This document shows positions 14,385 to 19,448 of a DNA stretch of 19,448 nt, piece after piece. Numbering within the stretch: position 1 is the stretch's first letter; each line of letters opens with the position of its first letter. The notes under the pieces are model-generated. The model was given only the letters and a program-made list of their open reading frames with translations, ran no database searches and was not told the DNA's origin. A program made the position numbers and the translations under genes. Origin of the DNA: Methanotrichaceae archaeon (lineage in GTDB: Archaea; Halobacteriota; Methanosarcinia; Methanotrichales; Methanotrichaceae); assembly GCA_013329455.1 (NCBI GenBank), contig DUKF01000123.1:1-19448 (forward strand), read 5' to 3'.

Positions 14385-15323
14385 ATGATTGATCTCTTCC
14401 TCAGGGTGCTGGAGTTTGCAGCTCCGATACTAGCCATGATCGGTATCGGTCTCTTCGGCGCCGGCGTCCTGACGGAGATGGGGCTGATGCAGGGCCTCGC
14501 CCGGATCACAAGGCCGATCTTCTCCTTCACGAGACTTCCCGACGCCTGCGCCTCGACCTTTGTCATCTCCCTGGGGTCGGCGGTGGCGGCCAACGGGATG
14601 GTGGCGAGGTTCAGGGACGAGGGGTGCCTCGAGGAAAAAGAGGTGGTCCTCTGCGCCATCATGAACAGCATACCCGTCTACGTCAGGGAGCTATTCACCT
14701 ACCAGATCCCAATTGTTATTCCAGCCCTGGGGCTGGTGGTAGGCGGGTTTTACGCCCTCGTCTTCATATTCACGGCCCTGTTCAAAATCTCGGTGGTGGT
14801 GATCCTAAGCAGGCTGTTTCTTAAGGAGGGAACCTGCCGGGTGCCAGAAAACAGTCGTCAGGATAAGGTTTCCCTCAGGGACGCGGTGATCAAATCTTTC
14901 CGGCGGGAGAGGAGGCTCTTTTTCAAGATCGCTGCCATCTACATCACCATGACAATCCTCGTCCTCGCCCTCAGGGAAAGGGGGGCCTTCGATGCCTTCA
15001 GTGTCCTGCCACTGGCGGAGATCTTTGGGATCCCGCCGGAGAGCATCGTTCCCCTGACGACCTACGTTGCAAGCCCTATCGTCGGAATATCCCTTCTCGG
15101 TCCGATGATCCACAGCAACGGGATCACCCCGGTCCAGGCCATGACCGTTCTGATGCTAGGAAGCATGTTCATGCTCCCCTTCTTCGCTATCAGAAGTCTT
15201 CTTCCCCGCTATGTGGGGCTATTTGGTCCGCGCCTGGGCGTGGGGATAGTCATCTTCTCGACGGGTATGAGCGTCTTCGTCAGGTTCGTGATCCTCGTGG
15301 CCTTGCTGACCATAGGCCGATGA
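14385..15323 (+). CDS. Nucleoside-recognition (gate) domain membrane protein
   Basis: 312 aa if started at the ATG at 14385; the open frame extends 38 codons upstream to 14271, but that extension is hydrophilic and not protein-like. About seven to eight hydrophobic segments are seen, at about 10-30, 52-72, 86-104, 107-128, 130-146, 180-196, 222-243, 252-270 and 285-310. The run DACASTFVISLGSAVAANGMVAR with the following E-K-E-V-V-L-C-A-I-M-N-S and the later PIVGISLLGP is typical of the gate/nucleoside-recognition family shared by Spo maturation proteins and transport-related membrane proteins. Substrate is unknown. GGGAGG lies 13 nt before the ATG, a little far, so the start is uncertain. It converges on the YjbQ gene with a 32-nt gap and no clear terminator. 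Confidence 0.82.
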   Translation: MIDLFLRVLEFAAPILAMIGIGLFGAGVLTEMGLMQGLARITRPIFSFTRLPDACASTFVISLGSAVAANGMVARFRDEGCLEEKEVVLCAIMNSIPVYVRELFTYQIPIVIPALGLVVGGFYALVFIFTALFKISVVVILSRLFLKEGTCRVPENSRQDKVSLRDAVIKSFRRERRLFFKIAAIYITMTILVLALRERGAFDAFSVLPLAEIFGIPPESIVPLTTYVASPIVGISLLGPMIHSNGITPVQAMTVLMLGSMFMLPFFAIRSLLPRYVGLFGPRLGVGIVIFSTGMSVFVRFVILVALLTIGR

Positions 15324-15355
15324 AGGCAACTCCCTTTTCACGATCCGAGGTGGCT

Positions 15356-15772
15356 TCACTCGCCCATGATCTGGACGACGATCCTCCTGTACCGAGGCCT
15401 GTTGTCCAGGTCCAGAAAGACTATCTGCTGCCAGGTTCCCAGCATCAGTTTTCCGTCGGAGAAGGGGATGGTGAGGCTCGGGCCGATCATCGAGGCCCGG
15501 ATGTGAGAGTGGCCGTTGCCGTCGCCCCACCTCTGGTTGTGGGCGTACTCGATCTCCTCTGGAGCTATCCTTTCCAGGGCACCCAACATGTCCTCCACCA
15601 GGCCCGGCTCGTACTCGATGGTGGTGACGGCTCCTGTGGCGCCAGAGGCGAAGATGACGGCTATTCCCGCATCAAGCCCCGACCTCTCGACGGCGGCGGC
15701 CACCTTCGAGGTCAGGTCGGTCATCTCAGCGTTTCCTTTTGTCTGAAAGTCGACGTGTTCGGTCACGATCAA
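15356..15772 (-). CDS. YjbQ/UPF0047 family protein (secondary thiamine-phosphate synthase type)
   Basis: 138 aa from the TTG at 15772, which matches the usual family length and has an ideal ribosome site (GGAGGTGA, 5 nt before TTG). The frame stays open to 15886, but that extension has no family match. Conserved parts are DLTSKV near residue 20, TTIEYEPGL near 52-60, the His-rich block DGNGHSHIRASMIGPS (about 90-105) that binds the ligand or metal, and GKLMLGTWQQIVFLDLD with the final R-x-R-R-I-V-V. Members from bacteria restore thiamine-phosphate synthesis weakly; the true role in archaea is not known. It converges on the gate-domain gene. Confidence 0.93.
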   Translation of the reverse strand: MIVTEHVDFQTKGNAEMTDLTSKVAAAVERSGLDAGIAVIFASGATGAVTTIEYEPGLVEDMLGALERIAPEEIEYAHNQRWGDGNGHSHIRASMIGPSLTIPFSDGKLMLGTWQQIVFLDLDNRPRYRRIVVQIMGE

Positions 15773-16059
15773 GGGAATCACCTCCGGTTTGACGACATGA
15801 ATTGTATGCCATAACATCTTTTCGTGGTCACCCTTGATCAAACTTTGCAGAGGAAAGTGGTGATAGACCTCCTTCATGATCGACAAAATTGAAGAGGTGG
15901 CGTCTGCTTAACCTGGAGAGTTCCTCTCTTATCGATTTACGAAAGACGTTATTTTGACCCACCAAAAACGAAGACGCCCTGCCGATCGCCCAAACTCGTC
16001 TTGCATCCGCGCCAAATTTTTGTACTATCAGTAACATATACCCACATTAGGTGTTCATC
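15773..16059. other. Divergent intergenic region, no gene recognised
   Basis: This stretch holds the upstream regions of the YjbQ gene (minus) and of the PEGA-like secreted protein gene (plus). A 69-codon frame on the minus strand (16037-15828) lacks a ribosome site and protein-like composition. A possible plus-strand TATA (AACATATAC near 16032-16040) lies close to the downstream start. Nothing else is supported. Confidence 0.4.
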
Positions 16060-16887
16060 TTGAAATCCTGCGGATTTGCTGCTTGTCTGTTGTTGTTCGT
16101 CCTCATCTTCGGAGGGCCGATTGGATGCTGCATCGACCCTCCAGACAACGTTTTTGAATACAGCTCTGAGGATGTATCTCAGTTCTCCGACTTCTTCATG
16201 ATGGAGTCGCCGGCCACGAGCGGTGCGGTTGAGAGTTACAATCCATCGGGACGGGAGCCGTCCTCGGTCTATTTCGGCGACCGGTCCACATCCTACTCGA
16301 CCTACCAGTCAACGTACATGGGGACAAACTCTCTTTGGATCCAGGGTTCCTCGAGCTGGGCCCAGCGGGTCGTCTGTCCCCTCGGAGCATACCTATCGCT
16401 CCTAGCTTACTCCTCTGGTGGCGGGAGGGCTGACTTCTACGAGATATATCCCGACGGAAGGCTGCTTAGCAGGTCCTATTCATTCTATCCTGGCTACAGC
16501 AGGCTCATCTTCGAGGCTGATGAAGTTGGCCGACACATTTTGATGTTCGCTTTGAACAACCAACCGAGCAACGTCGTGATCGTGGACGTTAGCAGCGGAG
16601 GATGGCCGCCATCGCCGACCCCAGGACCAGGGCCAAGTCCCGCACCGTGGCCCTCGGCCGGATCTGCGAGGGTGATCTTCAGCTCGAGTTGGCTGATGGG
16701 CTACAGCGTCTTCGTCGACGGATCTTACATCGGGGGCGACGGCCAGGGAGGCGACCCACTGGACGGAACCTACAGCCTGACCGTGCCAGGAAACCAGTAT
16801 CATACCCTGGACATATCCTCCGGCGGCCAGACCTATTCTGAGCAGGGGACCTTCCTCACCGGTTACACCTACAGGCTGAGCATATGA
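16060..16887 (+). CDS. Secreted protein with Pro-rich linker and PEGA-like domain
   Basis: 275 aa from the TTG at 16060 (AGGTG 6 nt upstream; begins MKSCGFAACLLLF), or 278 aa from the GTG at 16051. The N-terminal hydrophobic segment ends GGPIGCC, possibly a weak lipobox or a simple signal peptidase site. Residues about 30-180 are Ser/Tyr-rich beta structure of no family I recognise. A linker of about 20 residues (182-201) is made of Pro, Gly and Ser with Trp at its ends. Residues 204-275 (ARVIFSSSW...YSVFVDGSYIGG...LDGTYSLTVPG) match the PEGA pattern of S-x-x-x-x-x-V-x-V-D-G-x-x-x-G plus a closing beta hairpin, common in surface proteins of methanogens. Likely attached to the cell surface; partner unknown. 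It ends before a plus-strand hairpin. Confidence 0.8.
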   Translation: MKSCGFAACLLLFVLIFGGPIGCCIDPPDNVFEYSSEDVSQFSDFFMMESPATSGAVESYNPSGREPSSVYFGDRSTSYSTYQSTYMGTNSLWIQGSSSWAQRVVCPLGAYLSLLAYSSGGGRADFYEIYPDGRLLSRSYSFYPGYSRLIFEADEVGRHILMFALNNQPSNVVIVDVSSGGWPPSPTPGPGPSPAPWPSAGSARVIFSSSWLMGYSVFVDGSYIGGDGQGGDPLDGTYSLTVPGNQYHTLDISSGGQTYSEQGTFLTGYTYRLSI

Positions 16888-16899
16888 TCGAGCCTTGAA

Positions 16900-16936
16900 G
16901 AGGTGAAGGGAGGGAAATATCAAATCACCTCTCTTT
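16900..16936 (+). terminator. Hairpin followed by pyrimidine-rich tract
   Basis: GAGGTGA (16900-16906) pairs exactly with TCACCTC (16925-16931) across an 18-nt loop and is followed by TCTTTAATC and more pyrimidines. It lies 13 nt after the stop of the PEGA-like protein gene. The right arm also contains the stop codon of the small minus-strand frame. Confidence 0.5.
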
Positions 16937-17056
16937 AATCTCCTCTTCGATATTTCTCACCATATCGAGATAGGCGTCTTTGAGCTTCTCCAGCACCTCT
17001 TCGGTTAGCGTCCCAGTAACCCCTTTGTTTCCACAGCCAACTACGGGAGCGAACAT
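16925..17056 (-). CDS. Small open frame or remnant of a larger gene (43 aa)
   Basis: The 43-aa product begins MFAPVVGCGNKGVTG and ends in a charged amphipathic helix (VLEKLKDAYLDMVRNIEEEI in part). Its codon use (GAG, CTC, GTG, ATC, GCC) is like that of the neighbouring genes, which is unlike random noise. There is no good ribosome site before the ATG at 17056; a GTG 12 nt upstream (17068) is an alternative, and the frame closes at a TGA a little further on. The N-terminal part looks as if it belongs inside a longer protein, so this may be the C-terminal end of a decayed gene. I do not recognise the family. It is antisense to nothing and ends in the hairpin at 16900-16931. Confidence 0.35.
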   Translation of the reverse strand: MFAPVVGCGNKGVTGTLTEEVLEKLKDAYLDMVRNIEEEIKER

Positions 17057-17206
17057 TTTCCGGATCACTCGCCAGGGTCCATCTGGAACTCAAAGTCGCA
17101 ATATAGGATATTGACATATATTCTTGAGTTAACCAAAACGTATTTAACTAAATTAAAACAAGTGAATCTTACTTAAAACAAATAAAATTGTTAAAGGTGT
17201 TTCAGA
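17057..17206. promoter_or_regulatory. AT-rich upstream region of the chelatase gene
   Basis: The last 80 bp are very AT-rich. A TATA-like GTATTTAAC lies at 17140-17148, giving a start near 17170 and a leader of about 37 nt with AGGTG 9 nt before the ATG. TTAAAACAA occurs twice, at 17153-17161 and 17173-17181, exactly 20 bp apart, which puts both copies on the same face of the helix. Confidence 0.35.
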
Positions 17207-18127
17207 ATGGGTAAAGTATCTCTGTTTATGATCGTTTTTGCGACGCTGATGATAGCGCCTTTTTGCAGCGCTATGGACAGAAACGTCAAAGAAGAAAACG
17301 CCATCCTCTTGGTAGCCTTCGGCACAAGCTACCCTGAAGCTCAGGCCTCCTTCGATAGCATCGAGGCGATCTACGAGGAGGAGTTCCCGAATGCTGAGAT
17401 CAGAATGGCCTTCACCTCTGACTTCATAAGGCAAAAGATAGCGGATAGGGATGGCATCTTCATCGACAATCCAGTCACGGCCATTGCCAAACTTAACGAC
17501 GAGGGCTACGTGAAAGTCGTCGTTCAGTCCCTCCACGTAATTCCAGGTGAAGAGTTCCACGATCTGGCAAACATCGTGGATAGTTTCAACAGCATAGATG
17601 GAAAGTTCGCCTTTCAAAACCTGGTGATGGGCATGCCCCTTCTGACCAGAATGGAAGACTATCAGGCAACCTCGATAGCACTCGCATCGCAGTTCGACAA
17701 GACCACCGACGAGAAGGGGAATGCCCAAGGCAGACCAAGAGACCCCAAAGATACAGCTGTGGCCCTGATGGGACACGGAACCAAGCATTCGGCCAACAGC
17801 GCCTACTCTCAGATGGCACTGATCCTCAAAGAAGACTATGAGAACGTCTTTTTGGGGACCGTTGAGGGCTACCCTGCCTACGAAGACGTGCTAGAAGGGG
17901 TGAGCTCCTCAGGTACGACCAGTGTTAGGATGATGCCCTTCATGATAGTCGCTGGAGATCACGCCAACAACGATCTTTACGGGGACGAGGATGACTCCTG
18001 GAAAGTCATGCTCGAAGGCGAGGGGTTCGATACCGAGCCGTATCTCAAGGGGATGGGAGAAAACAACGAGATCGTGAAGATATTCGTGGAACACACGAAG
18101 GCTGCCCTCGAAGAGCTGGAAACGTGA
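17207..18127 (+). CDS. cbiK: Exported CbiK-type chelatase (sirohydrochlorin cobaltochelatase family)
   Basis: 306 aa. A signal peptide (MGKVSLFMIVFATLMIAPFC, cleaved near CSA-M) indicates export, unlike ordinary cytoplasmic CbiK. The mature chain starts with ILLVAFGTSYPEA, the first strand of the class-II chelatase fold. Active-site residues are present: His190 in MGHGTKH, Glu220 in TVEGYPAYEDV and His252 in VAGDHANNDL. The spacings of 30 and 32 residues equal those I recall for Salmonella CbiK (His145, Glu175, His207). SLHVIPGEEF (109-118) is another family hallmark. CbiK inserts Co2+ into sirohydrochlorin; the periplasmic Desulfovibrio CbiKp also binds haem. Here the exported protein precedes, by 38 nt, a metal/tetrapyrrole-type binding protein, so it may load or strip metal from tetrapyrroles, or act as a metal carrier outside the membrane. 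The symbol names the family; the true substrate is open. Confidence 0.88.
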   Translation: MGKVSLFMIVFATLMIAPFCSAMDRNVKEENAILLVAFGTSYPEAQASFDSIEAIYEEEFPNAEIRMAFTSDFIRQKIADRDGIFIDNPVTAIAKLNDEGYVKVVVQSLHVIPGEEFHDLANIVDSFNSIDGKFAFQNLVMGMPLLTRMEDYQATSIALASQFDKTTDEKGNAQGRPRDPKDTAVALMGHGTKHSANSAYSQMALILKEDYENVFLGTVEGYPAYEDVLEGVSSSGTTSVRMMPFMIVAGDHANNDLYGDEDDSWKVMLEGEGFDTEPYLKGMGENNEIVKIFVEHTKAALEELET

Positions 18128-18165
18128 GCGCTGAAATAGATATTTTCGTGGTTCTGGTGACTTAG

Positions 18166-19209
18166 ATGAAATTATGGACAATCGTTATCGCTCTGGCACT
18201 TTTGTGTGCACCATCCCTCTCGCAGGATGGCTACACGAATCAGCTCGTCTCCGTCATCGATGAGGTGGGAAGTGTGGTCACCGTGCCCCTCTGCCCCGAA
18301 AAGATCGTCTGCCTCACCCCAGCCGCGTCAGAGGTGATCAGCGCTCTCGGCGACTCTGACAGGCTTGTGGCCCTCACCCAGGACTGCACGATGCCACCGG
18401 CCTTGCAGAAGAAAGAGAGCATCGGCGAGGCCGGCCGCGAGGCGGACGTCGAAAGGATCCTGGAGCTGGACCCCGCCCTGGTCATAGCAAAGACAGGAAG
18501 TCTCTTTCCGGAAGAGTATGAGGTGCAGCTCACAAACTATGGGATTCCCGTCATCAGGTACCGGGTGCTTCACATGGATACTCTGATGCCGATGATAGAG
18601 GACCTGGGCCTCATCTTAAATAGGCAAGAAGAGGCCCAGGAGATGAGAGACCGCGTCGGCGGATACTATGACATTGTCCTCAAAAGGACCGTCGGGATTC
18701 CGGAAGATGGGAAGCCCTCCGTCTACTTCATGTCGATGGGCCATTTTGACTGGACCGCAAGCTCCGCATCTACGGGCCACGAGAGGATCATCGAGGCCGG
18801 CGGAAATAACATAGCAAAGGATCTGGAGGGAAAGGTTCCCCATGTGGACATGGAGTGGGTGATAGAGCAAAACCCTGAGGTGATCGTCTACTCAATGCCC
18901 ACATCCCAGTACGAGGGTATGACCCCCTCCGTCGAGGAGATGGAGCAGAAGAGGGAGGAGATCATGAGCCTTCCGGGCTTTGATCAGATCGACGCCGTGA
19001 AGACCGGCAAGGTCTACATAGTCGACATAAACATGGCCAGCGGCCTTGTGGAAGTTGTGAACATGCTCTACTACGCCAAGTGGTTCCACCCCGACCTCTT
19101 CGAAGACGTGGACCCGAGGGCCGTTCACGAGGAGATTTACGAGAAATACTTCGACATGGAGATCGAGAGAATCCACCAAGTCCATCCCGAAAGCACATCT
19201 TATAACTAG
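18166..19209 (+). CDS. Iron-complex/cobalamin-type ABC solute-binding protein
   Basis: 347 aa with a signal peptide (MKLWTIVIALALLCAPSLSQ). The mature part is a TroA/BtuF-like fold: VIDEVGSVVTVP, the KIVCLTPAASEVISALG strand-helix pair, VERILELDPALVIAK, the linking long helix (about 155-185), WTASSASTGHERIIEAGGNN, VDMEWVIEQNPEVIV and the LPGFDQIDAVKTGKVYIVD ending. This is the Peripla_BP_2 class that binds ferric complexes, haem or cobalamin. There is no lipobox Cys after the signal peptide, and no transmembrane tail, so attachment to the surface is unclear. No permease or ATPase gene follows in the window, so it is an orphan here. GGTGA lies 7 nt before the ATG. It sits 38 nt after the chelatase gene, with no terminator between, so they are probably one transcript. 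Confidence 0.88.
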   Translation: MKLWTIVIALALLCAPSLSQDGYTNQLVSVIDEVGSVVTVPLCPEKIVCLTPAASEVISALGDSDRLVALTQDCTMPPALQKKESIGEAGREADVERILELDPALVIAKTGSLFPEEYEVQLTNYGIPVIRYRVLHMDTLMPMIEDLGLILNRQEEAQEMRDRVGGYYDIVLKRTVGIPEDGKPSVYFMSMGHFDWTASSASTGHERIIEAGGNNIAKDLEGKVPHVDMEWVIEQNPEVIVYSMPTSQYEGMTPSVEEMEQKREEIMSLPGFDQIDAVKTGKVYIVDINMASGLVEVVNMLYYAKWFHPDLFEDVDPRAVHEEIYEKYFDMEIERIHQVHPESTSYN

Positions 19210-19232
19210 CCCGCCGGATAAAGACGGGTTCT

Positions 19233-19448
19233 ATGGTCTCCGGCGCAAGATTGAAGGGCTGGATCGAGCTTGAAGGGCGTCGCCTATCCCAGGCCGATCT
19301 CGAAGATATTCTCTCCGAGAACCCCAGCCACGCGTCCAATTTCGGGGGCGAGTTCTTCCTCCTGTGGGATGACTGCATGGCAAAAGATCGCTTTGGGATA
19401 ATCCCCGGCGATTGCCCTGCTGGAACTGTAGTCTGCGGAGGTGAGGAG
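19233..19448 (+). CDS. Asparagine-synthase-like protein, N-terminal part (cut by window edge)
   Basis: The frame from the ATG at 19233 is open for 72 codons to the window end. It reads MVSGARLKGWIELEGR, then a segment with SNFGGEFFLLWDDCMAKDRFGIIPGD. The F-G-G-E-F-x-L-x-W-D and R-F-G-I-x-P pattern resembles the glutaminase-like first domain of archaeal asparagine synthase-related proteins, in which the N-terminal Cys nucleophile is missing (no Cys2 here). If so, it would be an ATP-dependent amide-forming or related N-type ATP pyrophosphatase enzyme. No good ribosome site is seen, and an in-frame TTG 18 nt downstream is an alternative start. A CGCCGG/CCGGCG pair (19212-19217, 19240-19245) encloses the ATG. 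Confidence 0.55.
   Translation, partial: MVSGARLKGWIELEGRRLSQADLEDILSENPSHASNFGGEFFLLWDDCMAKDRFGIIPGDCPAGTVVCGGEE

Noticed and set aside
15320..15814. 164-codon plus-strand frame after the gate-domain gene
   Set aside because: It is antisense to the YjbQ gene, which carries the full set of family motifs.
15828..16037. 69-codon minus-strand frame in the YjbQ upstream region
   Set aside because: No ribosome site, mixed composition and no motif; it more likely spans promoter sequence.
17100..17206. Possible cobalamin riboswitch before the chelatase gene
   Set aside because: The stretch is short, AT-rich and lacks the GC-rich conserved blocks of a B12 box; only simple repeats are visible.
17153..17788. 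211-codon minus-strand frame
   Set aside because: It is antisense to the chelatase gene, which has intact active-site residues and a signal peptide.
1..19448. tRNA, rRNA, CRISPR array, insertion sequence
   Set aside because: No cloverleaf with a TTCGANTC-type arm in the gaps, no rRNA-like tract, no regularly spaced repeats and no transposase motif were found.

Overview
The window (about 19.4 kb, moderately GC-rich) looks like chromosomal DNA of a methanogenic archaeon, most likely a Methanothrix/Methanosaeta-type member of the Methanosarcinales. The reasons are an archaeal-type RNase HII, a class-V aminotransferase of the methanogen type, an archaeal YjbQ protein, TATA-box promoters with short or absent leaders, U-rich terminators, frequent TTG/GTG starts, and many secreted proteins rich in N-glycosylation sequons. 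The genus is an inference; no rRNA or tRNA gene is present to confirm it.

Layout. (1) 84-6266, minus strand: a tightly packed five-gene operon. In transcription order it encodes a 661-aa secreted protein built of Ig-like repeats, a 475-aa surface protein with a C-terminal anchor, a five-pass membrane protein, a tubulin/FtsZ-superfamily GTPase, and a small anchored transglutaminase-like protein that lacks the expected Cys. The first three junctions are 4-nt ATGA overlaps. I regard this as the candidate undescribed system: a cytoplasmic tubulin-like protein tied genetically to a membrane protein and large glycosylated surface proteins. (2) 6381-8187, minus: a class-V aminotransferase (possibly the phosphoserine-forming enzyme) behind RNase HII, with an internal promoter between them. 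(3) 8313-10877, minus: three tandem paralogous secreted proteins, each made of about three copies of an acidic repeat. (4) 11110-13999, minus: a metallophosphoesterase and a GH13 alpha-glucan enzyme. (5) 14385-15323, plus: a gate/nucleoside-recognition membrane protein, convergent with a YjbQ-family gene at 15356-15772 (minus). (6) 16060-16887, plus: a secreted protein with a proline-rich linker and a PEGA-like domain. (7) 17207-19209, plus: an exported CbiK-type chelatase followed by a BtuF/FepB-type solute-binding protein, which suggests tetrapyrrole or metal handling outside the membrane. (8) 19233 to the end, plus: the start of an asparagine-synthase-like gene cut off by the window edge.

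Several preferred starts are TTG codons, and one is a likely CTG. They were chosen from Shine-Dalgarno placement, signal peptide or family length, and predicted transcription start. No mobile element, CRISPR array, rRNA or tRNA was recognised. Family calls come from motifs read by eye, not from database searches.
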